A stretch of DNA of 64,000 nt from Desulfobacteraceae bacterium (GTDB lineage: Bacteria > Desulfobacterota > Desulfobacteria > Desulfobacterales > Desulfosarcinaceae): positions 27,879 through 91,878 of the forward strand of contig JAAERL010001005.1 of NCBI GenBank assembly GCA_024230435.1. The letters run 5' to 3'. The stretch's first letter is position 1. Every line of letters starts with the position of its first letter. This document shows positions 35,162 through 44,769 of the stretch, piece after piece. The notes beneath the pieces were generated by a model that was given only the letters and a program-made list of their open reading frames with translations, had not been told where the DNA came from and made no database searches. A program made the translations under genes and the position numbers.

Positions 35162-36445
35162 TTAATGGGTTGCTATCAAACTGACGTCCGAAAAATCCCT
35201 ATATCCACGAATTCCAATATACCATAGCCCGGTATTCGGGTTGCTAAATTCGCATGTTTCGTCATTATCGGCGTTATAAGGACGGCAGTCATAGGTGGTT
35301 GTGGTTGGCACGGCCCCGTATCGTACATACAAATCAGCATCACCGGTGCCGCCAGACATTTTCACTGTTAAACTTGATACACTGTCCGGAACATTTATCC
35401 AATAATGTTGCCAGCTTCCCCGGTCTCCGGACAAATTTGAAACAGTCTGCCCATTGATAAGCTCTTTGCCTTCCGGTTCGGGACTTGGCCCGCTTGTTAA
35501 ATAGTCAGACCCGTTGCCTGATATACCGAAAGTACCGGCAGAAGGAATCGCAGAGTTGCAATCTTCTATGGTGGATGTAATGGCAGCGCCATTTACAACA
35601 TCTTCAAACCAGCACTGAAAAACCCTTTCCGAGGGACCGATGTAAAGATTAGTGATACCTCCGATATATTTTTGCACCCCGGCGCCAACAATCGCAGGCT
35701 CAAGCGGTGAGTTATGCACCTGGCAAGAATTGAAAAAGAGCACTTTATCTTCCAGGGCGGTAGATGATAATTCTTCAAAATAGGTATAGGACAGCGTACC
35801 GTCATCCAACATAATTCCGGTGGTCGATCCATGCCCCACACGGCCAAACAGCTTTAAACCATCGCAGCTTAACCAGTCTTCATATGCCTCGATATTTTCA
35901 TCTTCACCATAAAGTTCAACCACCTTATACCCCATTGCTTCCGCCATATAGGCCAAATTTTCAACACAAGAAACCGCTGTGGCGATACCCGTTTCACAGG
36001 TAGCAAAAACCATATCCACCGTATCATCCGGACACGAAGCATAGTTTGTTTTTACACTATCGGGTGTCTGGTCCTCAGGTTGCTCGTCATAGTTTCTGAG
36101 CACAGCTTTAACGCGATAGTCTTTGCCCAGGTTTATACGCACCGTTTCAAAAGCATAGGTATCTTTGCTCAACAAATAAACCACCAAATGAACGGGAAAA
36201 CCATTTTTACCATAGATAACTTTTGCTTTCACTTTATAATACGGGCTATTGTCATCTGCAACATCAAAAGTGCTACGAATGATCTGGTGTATTGCATTAA
36301 TTTTATGTCCGGATGAGGCCCGATGGCTGCTTGGAAGAATATTAATTTCAGGTTGGGCAAATACGCTCGTACTAAAAAATACCGAAAGTAAAAGCACGAA
36401 ACCGGCAAAGCTTACTATACAATGGTAATTACACTTTTTGAACAT
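35162..36445 (-). CDS. Secreted caspase-like protein with C-terminal PPC domain, paralogue 4
   Basis: A 427-residue member of the local family. Signal peptide about 1-30, shared N-terminal domain 31-125, caspase-like domain about 138-315 with H205 (VGHGST) and C241 (FFNSCQ). An additional C-terminal domain occupies about 327-427. That last part is a pre-peptidase C-terminal (PPC) domain: YWINVPDSVSSLTVKMSGGTGDADLYVRYG, split over about 355-385, is characteristic. PPC domains are typical of secreted bacterial proteases and are often removed after export. This supports a protease role for the whole family. I place the start at 36445 because AAGGAG stands six bases upstream; the frame is open 12 codons further. 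Confidence 0.78.
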   Translation of the reverse strand: MFKKCNYHCIVSFAGFVLLLSVFFSTSVFAQPEINILPSSHRASSGHKINAIHQIIRSTFDVADDNSPYYKVKAKVIYGKNGFPVHLVVYLLSKDTYAFETVRINLGKDYRVKAVLRNYDEQPEDQTPDSVKTNYASCPDDTVDMVFATCETGIATAVSCVENLAYMAEAMGYKVVELYGEDENIEAYEDWLSCDGLKLFGRVGHGSTTGIMLDDGTLSYTYFEELSSTALEDKVLFFNSCQVHNSPLEPAIVGAGVQKYIGGITNLYIGPSERVFQCWFEDVVNGAAITSTIEDCNSAIPSAGTFGISGNGSDYLTSGPSPEPEGKELINGQTVSNLSGDRGSWQHYWINVPDSVSSLTVKMSGGTGDADLYVRYGAVPTTTTYDCRPYNADNDETCEFSNPNTGLWYIGIRGYRDFSDVSLIATH

Positions 36446-37026
36446 ACTTTCTCCTTTTTTTAAATAAAAGTTAAATGCCAATTAACAGGTGGTATACCCA
36501 CCAAATGATAGCAATATTAGGCATTAAAAGCGGAGTAGTAGTTTATCTGTGCAAGTAAAGTATCAATTGCCGGTATCAAGGTTTGAAAGGCGCGACTTAT
36601 TCACGCCTCTTAGAAATAGTAAAAAACCCAATATAAACATAGCTCTTCGAAAAAAAGTAAAATTTATTTTTGGTCGATGTGTAAAATCCGATAGACCCAG
36701 ATAAGTTTTACAGGTTGGAGTGTTTCGATACTGTGTAAGCGCCTTTTCCTTATTGCCAGATGCAATATCGGAAAAATGGATGCGATCGGCACTGTTTCAA
36801 TATCTTTTCGCGGGGCACACAAAGATCTGGGAGACAATGAATAATCATTGCTTTAAATTTGGATCTACATTTCAAAAATTGTATTGAATAGAAAATTCCT
36901 AAACGATATAAGACGAAAAATCAAGACATATATTGAAAAAAAATTAAACTAAGCGGTCATGAAAGATGAAAAAATGGGATGAAAATGGAAATTACCCCCT
37001 AAGGGCCGTCCGGTTCGTTCGATAGG
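36446..37026. other. Non-coding stretch between paralogue 4 and R3 element
   Basis: About 580 AT-rich bases in which I see no gene, RNA or repeat. Confidence 0.5.
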
Positions 37027-37195
37027 TTAATGTCTGACCATAACAGGCCAATTTGCCCGATACCTTCGTTGTGCTAAAAAAATTTATCCTCGCAATACCA
37101 ACCCTTGATCATATCAATCAGATGCTTGTGGCAGAAATTTTTCGCACGCCTTGATCTCGAACAAATTTTCCTGTTTCACCGATTACCGCTGATCA
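37027..37195 (-). repeat. R3 palindromic repeat downstream of parC
   Basis: About 170 bp ending 15 bp after the parC stop. Shared R3 features are TTAATGTCTGACCATAA at the left, TTCGTTGTGC and TTTTTCGCACGCCTTGATCT. It matches 39490-39661 at many positions. Confidence 0.75.
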
Positions 37196-37210
37196 TAGAA
37201 AGTTTTACAC

Positions 37211-39466
37211 CTAATCCGTGACTTCGGCTTCCACAGCGTCAACCTTTCTAAATCCCCTGGGCAGCACCCTGCCCCTCCTGGCCCGGTCGCCCATGAAATC
37301 CTGGAGATCTCCCGGCGTCATGGTAAAAGAGCGTTTTCCGGAATGAATGACTAAAGCCCTAAGATCCGGCAGCAAGACTGCAAATTTGAGGTAATCCGTG
37401 CCCTCTTTTATATCTCTGGGCATTATCTGTATTATTTTATTTCCCTTTCCTTTTGGAATCTCCGGGAGTTGATCGAAAGGAAACACCAACAATCGGCCGG
37501 CTTCGGTAAAGGCAGCCAGGAACAGCAAATCAATATTGTGATCGATAAAAATCGGCGCAAGCGGCTTGGCGCCTTGGGAAAGAGTCAAAAAGCCCTTTCC
37601 TTTTTGATTGCGGGTAATCAGATTCTCCAATTTCGTTATAAACCCGAAACCGGCGTTGCTCGCTACAAAGATTTTACGATCGGGTTCGCCCATCAGCGCT
37701 GATACGAAATGGGCTTTTGGCGGGATGGAAAATAAACCGGTCAGCGGCGTTCCATAGCTGCGGGCCGAAGGATATTTTGTAGCGTCGCCGGTATATGCTC
37801 TGCCGGTGGAATCCAAAAAAATAACAGGTTGATTGTTTTTGCCCTGGGTCGAGGCCAGATAGTTATCACCGGATTTGTAATTGAGTTCAGCAGGATTAAT
37901 TTCATGGCCCTTAGCCGTGCGCACCCAGCCCATTTTAGACACAACAACCGTTACCGGCTCAACCGGTACTAACTGTGAAGTTGATATGGCTCTGGCTTCC
38001 TCACGCTGTAAAATAGCGCTGCGCCGGTCATCGCCAAAAGTTTTAGCATCGGCCAGAAGTTCATTTTTTATCAGGGTTTTTAATCGGGCTTGTGAAGATA
38101 ACAATTTTACAAGAGCCGCTTTTTCATTCGCCAGTTCTTTTTGTTCCGCTTTTAATTTAATCTCTTCCAGTTTTGCCAAATAGCGCAAACGCAACTGCAA
38201 AATGGCCTCCGCCTGGTGCTTGCTCAGCTTAAAGGCTTTGATCAGGGCCGGTTTGGGCTCATCGCTGGTTCTGATAATTTTGATGACCTTATTCAGGTTC
38301 AAAAAAACAATAAGCAGCCCTTCTAAGATATGCAGCCTTTCTTCAACCTGATCCAGACGGTATTGCAATCGCAGCCGAACCGTTTGAAGGCGGTAGCTGA
38401 GCCATTCCGATAAAATCTGTACCAGACCGGATACTTTAGGCTTACGGTCCAGGCCGATGGTATTGAGATTAACACGATAAGTACGCTCAAGATCGGTGGT
38501 GGCGAATAAATGAAGCATCAAATCATTCTGGTCAATACGGCTGGAGCGGGGGATAATCACAATTCGTACGGGATTTTCATGGTCGCCTTCATCACGAACA
38601 TCGGCAACCAGCGGCAGCTTCTTGGCATTCATCTGTTCAGCGATTTGCTCGATGATCTTATCGGGTGAAACCTGGTAGGGAAGCTGGTTAATGACGATAT
38701 CTCCGTTTTCCGGCCCCCATACGGCCCGCATTCGAATTGTGCCGTACCCGCTGCGGTAGATTTCCATGAGTTCCTTGCGGGTCGTTATGATTTCTGCGCC
38801 GGTTGGATAGTCCGGCCCTTGGATATGCTCAAACAATTCTTCTATGGACGCCTTGGGATTCTTAAGAAGGGCCACGCTGGCCGCAACAATTTCCTTAAGG
38901 TTATGGGGCGGAATATTGGTAGCCATACCTACCGCAATACCAATGGCGCCGTTAAGCAAAAGGTTCGGTAATCTGGCGGGCAGGGTCATGGGCTCTTTGA
39001 GCGAGCCGTCGTAATTGGGCTCCCAGTTGACAGTGCCCATGCCAAGCTCTGATAAAAGCGCTTCAGCGTATGCCGAAAGTCTCGCCTCGGTGTATCGCAT
39101 GGCGGCAAAGCTTTTGGGATCATCAACAGAGCCAATATTTCCCTGCCCTTCGATCAGTGGATAGCGAAAAGAAAAAGGCTGGGCCATCAACACCATCGCC
39201 TCATAGCAAGCAGTATCGCCGTGGGGATGGAATTTACCCAATACATCACCAACAGTGCGGGCCGATTTTTTGAACTTGGACGTTGATTTAAGCCCCAGTT
39301 CGGACATAGCGTAAACGATGCGGCGTTGAACGGGTTTTAATCCGTCTCCTACAAAGGGCAAAGCCCTTTGCATAATGACATACATGGCATAATCGCGAAA
39401 CGCGTCCTTTGCAAATTCATGAATTGGTGTGGTTTCTACATTATTCGTCAGCTCATCTTTGGCCAT
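37211..39466 (-). CDS. parC: DNA topoisomerase IV subunit A
   Basis: A 751-residue ParC, the breakage-reunion subunit of topoisomerase IV, which separates linked daughter chromosomes. It matches the gammaproteobacterial ParC pattern ([19 protein letters not shown] near 27-45, then [14 protein letters not shown]). The catalytic tyrosine is Y125 in AAMRYTEAR. At the quinolone-resistance positions there are Thr85 (Ser80 in E. coli) and Glu89 (E. coli Glu84). The C-terminal domain is the shorter ParC beta-propeller; no GyrA-box was found. It lies downstream of parE on the same strand with a 190-bp gap filled by an R3 element. Confidence 0.95.
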   Translation of the reverse strand: MAKDELTNNVETTPIHEFAKDAFRDYAMYVIMQRALPFVGDGLKPVQRRIVYAMSELGLKSTSKFKKSARTVGDVLGKFHPHGDTACYEAMVLMAQPFSFRYPLIEGQGNIGSVDDPKSFAAMRYTEARLSAYAEALLSELGMGTVNWEPNYDGSLKEPMTLPARLPNLLLNGAIGIAVGMATNIPPHNLKEIVAASVALLKNPKASIEELFEHIQGPDYPTGAEIITTRKELMEIYRSGYGTIRMRAVWGPENGDIVINQLPYQVSPDKIIEQIAEQMNAKKLPLVADVRDEGDHENPVRIVIIPRSSRIDQNDLMLHLFATTDLERTYRVNLNTIGLDRKPKVSGLVQILSEWLSYRLQTVRLRLQYRLDQVEERLHILEGLLIVFLNLNKVIKIIRTSDEPKPALIKAFKLSKHQAEAILQLRLRYLAKLEEIKLKAEQKELANEKAALVKLLSSQARLKTLIKNELLADAKTFGDDRRSAILQREEARAISTSQLVPVEPVTVVVSKMGWVRTAKGHEINPAELNYKSGDNYLASTQGKNNQPVIFLDSTGRAYTGDATKYPSARSYGTPLTGLFSIPPKAHFVSALMGEPDRKIFVASNAGFGFITKLENLITRNQKGKGFLTLSQGAKPLAPIFIDHNIDLLFLAAFTEAGRLLVFPFDQLPEIPKGKGNKIIQIMPRDIKEGTDYLKFAVLLPDLRALVIHSGKRSFTMTPGDLQDFMGDRARRGRVLPRGFRKVDAVEAEVTD

Positions 39467-39489
39467 GGTATAGTGTTTCCTTGAGATCC

Positions 39490-39661
39490 TTATTGGTGTC
39501 CATCCATAAACGGGTAATTTTCCAAGTATTTTCGTTATGTGTGAAAAATTTTATCCCTGAAATATCGCCCCCTGGGCATATAAATCAGATGCCTTTGGTA
39601 AAATCTTTCGTGCGCCTTGATATCAAACAAATTTTCCTGCTTCGCTGATAGACGCTTATTA
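39490..39661 (-). repeat. R3 palindromic repeat between parE and parC
   Basis: About 172 bp with inverted ends (TAATAAGCGTCTATC read from the parE side, and TTATTGGTGTCCATC). It begins exactly at the parE stop codon, so the stop lies on the element's edge. It fills nearly all of the parE-parC gap. Confidence 0.85.
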
Positions 39662-41578
39662 GCTTATTTCAGCCAGATTGCCTTCCTCTTCCAGCCATTT
39701 TTTTCGCGCATCGGATTGTTTCTTGGCCAGCAGCATGTTCATAACCGTTTCAATTTGATCATTATCATGCCCGTACGTTTCCAGGCGCATGAGCCGGCGT
39801 GTTTCCGGCGCCATAGTCGTTTCACGCAGCTGCGCGGGATTCATTTCGCCCAGCCCCTTAAAACGCTGAATATTGGGTTTCGCATTTTTTTTTCCATATC
39901 GATGAAGGATATCAACTTTTTCATCATCATCTAAGGCGTAATAGACCTTTTTGCCAATATCAATACGGTAAAGAGGAGGCAGGGCCACATAAATATGCCC
40001 GGCATCGGCCAAAGGGCGATAGTGCCTTAGGAAATGGCCGATTAAAAGTGTGGCAATATGCAAACCGTCCGAATCCGCATCAGCCAGAATACATATTTTA
40101 TGGTAACGTAACCCGGCGATGCTGGAAGTATTGGGGTCTATGCCAATGGCCACGGCAATATCGTGGACCTCCTTGTTGGAAAACAATTTATCCGATTGCA
40201 CTTCCCACGTGTTTAAAATCTTGCCCCTTAAAGGCATGATCGCTTGAAACTGCCTGTCGCGGGCTTGTTTTGCAGAACCGCCGGCCGAATCGCCTTCAAC
40301 TAGAAAAAGTTCGCATTGTCCGGAATCCTGGCTGATGCAATCAGCCAATTTGCCGGGCAGCATGGGACCTGCTCCAACCTTTTTGCGTTCTATTTTTTTT
40401 GTCGCATTTAAACGCTTACGGGCGCTGTTGATAACAATCTCGGCGATGCTTTCTCCCAGATCCACATGATGATTAAGCCAAATGCTAAAAGCGTCTTTCA
40501 ATACGCCCTGGACAAAATTTGTGCATTGACGCGAGGCCAGGCGGTCTTTCGTCTGCCCCGAAAAGCGTGGTTCTTGAAGTTTGACCGAAAGTACATAGGA
40601 GCAATTGTCCCAGATGTCATCGGGGCTTAGCTTTACTCCTCTTGGAAGCAATTTGCGGATATCGCAAAATTCCCGTAAAGCGGCCAGGAGCCCTGCGCGA
40701 AAGCCTGATACGTGAGTGCCGCCCTGAACCGTTGGGATCAGATTACAATAGCTCTCGGAAACCTGTTGCCCACTATTTTCCGTTGACCAGGTTACTGCCC
40801 AGGAAACCTGTTCCTGCTCACCTTCGAAATCACCAGTAAAGGAGGGATAGGGAACAATTTCCAAATCGGTCAAATTCTCTTGCAGGTATTCTGACAAACC
40901 GGACTTGAACTGCCATACACTCTTTTCACCGGAATTCATGTCATTGAATGAAACGATCAATCCCCGGCACAACACGGCTTTTGCACGCAGCACATGCTTT
41001 AAACGGGATAAGGAAAATTTTGACGAATCAAAATACTGTGGGTCAGGCCAAAATTTGACCATGCTTCCCGTATTCCTTTGGCCCACTTTGCCGATGACCT
41101 TTAACGGTTCGATAACCTTACCGTTTTCGAAAGCGATGCTGTAGAGTTTGCCGTCGCGCCGGATTTCAACCTCCAGCCGTTTGGACAAGGCGTTTACAAC
41201 CGATACGCCAACCCCATGAAGGCCGCCGGAAAATCGGTAGTCTTTACCGGAAAACTTAGCACCGGCATGCAGCTTGGTCATAATGACTTCGACACCGGAA
41301 ATTTTTTCCGTTGGATGTTTATCCACCGGCATACCCCGGCCGTCATCGATAACTTGCATTGAACCGTCGGTGTGTAAAATTACTTCTATTTTTTTTGCAT
41401 AGCCCGAGATAGCCTCATCTGCAGCGTTATCGACCACTTCCTGAGCGATATGGTTTGGCCGCTGAGTGTCCGTATACATCGCAGGTCGGCGTTTTACCGG
41501 CTCGAGCCCTTGAAGAACCTCGACCGATGCCGCAGTGTAATCCGATGATTCGCTGTTAAATATCGTTTCTCTTTTCAT
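39659..41578 (-). CDS. parE: DNA topoisomerase IV subunit B
   Basis: A 639-residue ParE, the ATPase subunit of topoisomerase IV. It shows the GHKL ATP site (EVVDNAADEAISG and VIDDGRGMPVDKHP, GGLHGVGVSVVNALS). The TOPRIM domain carries LVEGDSAGGSAKQARDR and DADSDGLHIATLL. The C-terminal segment FKGLGEMNPAQLRETTM is typical. Its length matches ParE (about 630) and not the longer GyrB with its insert. It pairs with parC downstream. Confidence 0.95.
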   Translation of the reverse strand: MKRETIFNSESSDYTAASVEVLQGLEPVKRRPAMYTDTQRPNHIAQEVVDNAADEAISGYAKKIEVILHTDGSMQVIDDGRGMPVDKHPTEKISGVEVIMTKLHAGAKFSGKDYRFSGGLHGVGVSVVNALSKRLEVEIRRDGKLYSIAFENGKVIEPLKVIGKVGQRNTGSMVKFWPDPQYFDSSKFSLSRLKHVLRAKAVLCRGLIVSFNDMNSGEKSVWQFKSGLSEYLQENLTDLEIVPYPSFTGDFEGEQEQVSWAVTWSTENSGQQVSESYCNLIPTVQGGTHVSGFRAGLLAALREFCDIRKLLPRGVKLSPDDIWDNCSYVLSVKLQEPRFSGQTKDRLASRQCTNFVQGVLKDAFSIWLNHHVDLGESIAEIVINSARKRLNATKKIERKKVGAGPMLPGKLADCISQDSGQCELFLVEGDSAGGSAKQARDRQFQAIMPLRGKILNTWEVQSDKLFSNKEVHDIAVAIGIDPNTSSIAGLRYHKICILADADSDGLHIATLLIGHFLRHYRPLADAGHIYVALPPLYRIDIGKKVYYALDDDEKVDILHRYGKKNAKPNIQRFKGLGEMNPAQLRETTMAPETRRLMRLETYGHDNDQIETVMNMLLAKKQSDARKKWLEEEGNLAEIS

Positions 41579-41642
41579 TCAAAGTCCTTTAGGATCAGTA
41601 CTTTTTTACAATTTTTATTTTTATCTTTATTTTTACAATCAT

Positions 41643-42905
41643 TTATAATGATACGCCACCGATGATTCCTACTATCGCGCCTGTCATGCAAGTGGCCAAG
41701 GTGCCCGCCAAAATCGAGCGCAAACCTAATGAAACAATGTCATCTCGCCTCTCTGGGGCCATGGTGCCAAGCCCGCCTATTAAAATCCCCAGAGAACCCG
41801 GGTTTGCAAAACCGCAAAGGGCATAAGTCATGATAACCATGCTATGAGTGCTCAACGCTCCCGGTTCAAGACGGCTCATGTCCAGGTATGCGACAAATTC
41901 ATTCAAAATTGTTTTAGTGCCCATAAGGCTGCCTGCGGTGAACGCTTCCGCCCATGGAACACCCATCAACCATACAATGGGGGCCATAAGCCCCCCCAAA
42001 AGACGCTGCAAGGTAATCGGCCCGGATCCAAAGCCGGGCAACATACCCAATAAACTGTTAATTATATGAACCAGGGCAATCAAAACCACCAGCATGGCGC
42101 AGATATTGATCAATAATTGAACTCCCTGCATCGTGCCTTGTGTAATGGCATCCATGCAGTTCATAGCGCCGCTTTTAAGTTCAAGCCTTTCACTGCCAGT
42201 TATTTGTCCGGTTTCTGGTATCATAACTTTAGCAATGGTAACCGCTGCCGGTACGCTGATAACCGAAGCCGTCAGGATATGTCCCATAACACCTGCCATT
42301 ACATGGTTCAACATGGATGCATACACCACCATAACTGTTCCTGCAATGGTGGCCATACCCGCCACCATCAAAGTGAACAGTTCGCTGCGGGTCAGTTGGC
42401 TCAAATAAGGCCTGATAAATAAAGGTGATTCCACCATGCCCAAAAAAACGTTGGCCGCTAACCCCAAACCTTCCGCTGCACCGATGGGCATGACTTTGGT
42501 CAATGCCCAGGCCATGGCTTTGACGATTTTGGGAAGAATTTTAAGATAAAATAAAAGCGAGGAAATTGCACTGAAAATCACCACCAGAGGCAACGCTTGA
42601 AACGCCAGAATAAAGGAATTTTCTGGGCTGGTTTGTTTAAACGGCGGCGGGCCTCCTCCCAAATAGCCAAAAACCATACTTGTACCCGCTTTTGTCGAAT
42701 TCTCTAAGGCCAGTACAAGTTTATTCAATCCAAAAAGCAAATTTTGAAACAAGGGCAGCTTTAATAATACCAAAGCCACCAGCAGTTGGATAAACACCCC
42801 GCTGACAATCAATTTAATTGATACACGCCGGCGATTTTCGCTAAATAGCCATGCCACCAGCGTAAAAGCAAGCAAACCAGCAACGCTTTGAAACATAGTC
42901 ATCAT
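41643..42905 (-). CDS. Concentrative nucleoside transporter (NupC/CNT family)
   Basis: A 420-residue inner-membrane transporter of the CNT family, taking up nucleosides with Na+ or H+. The family's signature regions are present: GYLGGGPPPF (replacing the more common GGxPPF), SPLFIRPYL and LTRSELFTLMVAGMATIAG. A C-terminal stretch around ALCGFANPGSLGI is also typical. About ten membrane segments can be seen. Length is normal. It is upstream of parE on the same strand with a 64-bp gap. Confidence 0.93.
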   Translation of the reverse strand: MMTMFQSVAGLLAFTLVAWLFSENRRRVSIKLIVSGVFIQLLVALVLLKLPLFQNLLFGLNKLVLALENSTKAGTSMVFGYLGGGPPPFKQTSPENSFILAFQALPLVVIFSAISSLLFYLKILPKIVKAMAWALTKVMPIGAAEGLGLAANVFLGMVESPLFIRPYLSQLTRSELFTLMVAGMATIAGTVMVVYASMLNHVMAGVMGHILTASVISVPAAVTIAKVMIPETGQITGSERLELKSGAMNCMDAITQGTMQGVQLLINICAMLVVLIALVHIINSLLGMLPGFGSGPITLQRLLGGLMAPIVWLMGVPWAEAFTAGSLMGTKTILNEFVAYLDMSRLEPGALSTHSMVIMTYALCGFANPGSLGILIGGLGTMAPERRDDIVSLGLRSILAGTLATCMTGAIVGIIGGVSL

Positions 42906-42961
42906 TATCCCTGCCTGTAGGTAAGCAAAGGAAAAAAGTATGGGTGACTATTCAAGGTAAA

Positions 42962-43216
42962 TTAGCAAGCATCCTTTAATAGCGACCGGGCCAAAGACAA
43001 ATCATATGTTGTTTTTGGATCAAAGCCGCCGCCTTTATACATGGACATTGCCTGTTCAATGGCCGCGTATGGCGCCCAGCCGTGCTGTTCCCACATTCCG
43101 GGATCATCCTGGTTCCAAAGGCGGAACTCTATATCATCATGCCCGTTCCGGACATATACACGAACTTTTTTATTAGAGATAAAAGGGTAATAATATAATC
43201 CTTTGTTATCTTTCAT
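42962..43216 (-). CDS. Small hypothetical protein (84 aa) behind a tandem repeat
   Basis: An 84-residue soluble protein, rich in aromatic residues (NKGLYYYPF, MWEQHGWAPY), with no signal peptide or membrane segment. I do not recognise the family. The ribosome-binding site (AAAGGATA before ATG) is itself the last partial unit of the 23-bp tandem repeat upstream, so changes in repeat number could affect its expression. It is the first gene before the nucleoside transporter on this strand, 56 bp from it. Confidence 0.65.
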   Translation of the reverse strand: MKDNKGLYYYPFISNKKVRVYVRNGHDDIEFRLWNQDDPGMWEQHGWAPYAAIEQAMSMYKGGGFDPKTTYDLSLARSLLKDAC

Positions 43217-43220
43217 CTGT

Positions 43221-43335
43221 TATCCTTTATCAAAATCAACGTCTATCCTTTATCAAAATCAACGTCTATCCTTTATCAAAATCAACGTCTATCCTTTATC
43301 AAAATCAACGTCTATCCTTTATCAAAATCAACGTC
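43221..43335. repeat. Five perfect 23-bp tandem repeats
   Basis: Five identical units of TATCCTTTATCAAAATCAACGTC with no spacers. On the minus strand every unit contains AAAGGA, like a ribosome-binding site. The array sits four bases before the start of the 84-residue gene. It has no spacers and is not a CRISPR. Confidence 0.95.
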
Positions 43336-43398
43336 TGCGCCTTTTTTGAGGCCTTGCCGGAATGTGAATTCAATTAAATGAACCATTGAGCTGAAGGC

Positions 43399-43563
43399 TT
43401 AGGCGATTTGTGTTAAATAATATACCATCTTGCATGTCTTTTTTCCCGTCTTGTGCGTTATGCCAAAGGTGCGAATACGTTAAGTATGCAAACTTTGGCA
43501 TGCCTTGAAGACGAAAAAAAATCGAAGCCCAATATGGTATATTCTTTTCCGCCAATCGCCTTA
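43399..43563 (+). repeat. R1 palindromic repeat, copy 5
   Basis: About 165 bp, well preserved, without the TGATCA-containing central insertion. Left end TTAGGCGATTTGTGTTAAAT, right end TTTTCCGCCAATCGCCTTA. The central stem is ATGCCAAAGGTGCG with CAAACTTTGGCATG. It ends 18 bp from the CutA stop. Confidence 0.9.
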
Positions 43564-43581
43564 TGTAAAAAAGGCTAAAAA

Positions 43582-43896
43582 TTATCCGGTCTGATCATGA
43601 ATCCATTTTAGAAAAGCGGGGTCGCCGTCATCGATGGTAAAGCACAACACACAAGGGCATTGATAACTGTGCATCGATCTAACCGTTTGCATTGCCGCCG
43701 CTTTTTTTGCCTTGCTGGTTTTTGCTATTAATACCGCCTCATTAGAATCCCTGAATTCACCTTTCCAGTAATACATAGAATTCATGTGATCGATAATATT
43801 TACACCGGCCGCAAGCCGGTTTTGAACCAAATAGCGCCCAATGCGGCGGGCCTCATCTTTATCCGAAGCGGTAACGTAAATCAGATAATATTTCAT
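43582..43896 (-). CDS. cutA: CutA-type divalent cation tolerance protein
   Basis: A 104-residue CutA1-family protein, a small ferredoxin-like trimer found in all domains of life. First strand YYLIYVTASDKDEARRIGRYLV, split over residues 3-24, then LAAGVNI and YYWKGEF are typical. The usual H-x-Y-E-x-P motif reads HSYQCPCV. The historical link to copper tolerance is weak and its function remains unclear. Its start overlaps the stop of the upstream small gene (ATGA), so the two are coupled. Confidence 0.92.
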   Translation of the reverse strand: MKYYLIYVTASDKDEARRIGRYLVQNRLAAGVNIIDHMNSMYYWKGEFRDSNEAVLIAKTSKAKKAAAMQTVRSMHSYQCPCVLCFTIDDGDPAFLKWIHDQTG

Positions 43897-44264
43897 CGGT
43901 TCGCGTCCCCCAAAAGTCCGCTTTCCATCAACCGGGTCATAGCTTGTTGCCCGATGCGATTAACCTGGCTTAAAGCTTGTGTAAAGTGATGGGTTGCTTC
44001 CCATGGGACACCGGAATCAATCATAACACGGGCATTGTTCAACTTTTTGTCCACTTCCAGCCATATCATGTCGCCGGATACCTGGTTTGCCAGGTGAATC
44101 TCATTGGTGATTTGACCCAACATGGCCTGAAGCAATCGAATCGCACCGGCCTGCTGCTCCGGCTGCAAGTGCTCAATGATCTGAGCACTTTGGGAGCAAC
44201 AAATCAAGGCGCTTTTTACTTTTTCACTCTGGGAAAAAGACAAAATGGCTTGTTTGGTTTGCAT
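43893..44264 (-). CDS. Small helical hypothetical protein coupled to cutA
   Basis: A 123-residue, probably all-alpha cytosolic protein without signal peptide, membrane segment or motif that I recognise. Two early cysteines (ICCS) are the only notable residues. It overlaps cutA by four bases and is co-directional. A role next to CutA is only suggested by this coupling. Confidence 0.65.
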   Translation of the reverse strand: MQTKQAILSFSQSEKVKSALICCSQSAQIIEHLQPEQQAGAIRLLQAMLGQITNEIHLANQVSGDMIWLEVDKKLNNARVMIDSGVPWEATHHFTQALSQVNRIGQQAMTRLMESGLLGDANR

Positions 44265-44592
44265 GGTTTCTCATCCACCTAAGTTGTTATTACCAGAGTC
44301 CTGTGCATTATTGAATGAGCGACAGAGTCGCACAAATCCGAAAATTAGTAAAGCACCACACCCTAAGTGAGCGGCCACTCATTTTTTTTATCTAAATGAT
44401 GGTGAATTATTGACATCCGCACAAATATGTCCCATTGTGAGGCAAATCAGGAATAGGAATTCGTTTTTATTCCTTAAAAAGCGCGCCCATTTTAAATTCA
44501 CGCCTCTCATCGTGCTCACGGTATATATATCTGTCTAACGCTTTTTTATTTGGGAATAAAGTATGGATTTAGCAAAACTTCAATCCATGGCC
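44265..44592. other. Intergenic region without recognisable gene
   Basis: About 330 bp upstream of the helical-protein gene and before the R1/R3 pair. No coding region is evident. Confidence 0.45.
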
Positions 44593-44769
44593 TAAGGCGA
44601 TTTCTGTTAAAGAATATACCATCTTGTATGTCTTTTTTCCCGTTTTCTGCGTTATGCCAAAGGTGCGAATACGTTAAGTATGCAAACTGATCAACACACT
44701 TTGGCGCGCCTTGAATACGAAAAAAAATCGAAGCTCAATCTGGTATATTCTTTTCCGCCAATCGCCTAA
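44593..44769 (+). repeat. R1 palindromic repeat, copy 6
   Basis: About 177 bp, well preserved, with the TGATCA-type central insertion. Left end TAAGGCGATTTCTGTTAAAG, right end TCCGCCAATCGCCTAA. It runs directly into an R3 element: the shared CTAA is the junction. Confidence 0.9.

Noticed and set aside
37211..41578. GyrA/GyrB identity for the topoisomerase pair
   Set aside because: Lengths (751 and 639) and sequence patterns fit ParC and ParE; no GyrA-box or GyrB insert is seen.
43221..43335. Regular array suggestive of a CRISPR
   Set aside because: The units are contiguous and identical with no spacers, and no cas gene is near. It is a simple tandem repeat.
43370..43555. Open frame of 61 codons on the minus strand
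   Set aside because: It consists of R1 copy 5 in translation, with no ribosome-binding site.
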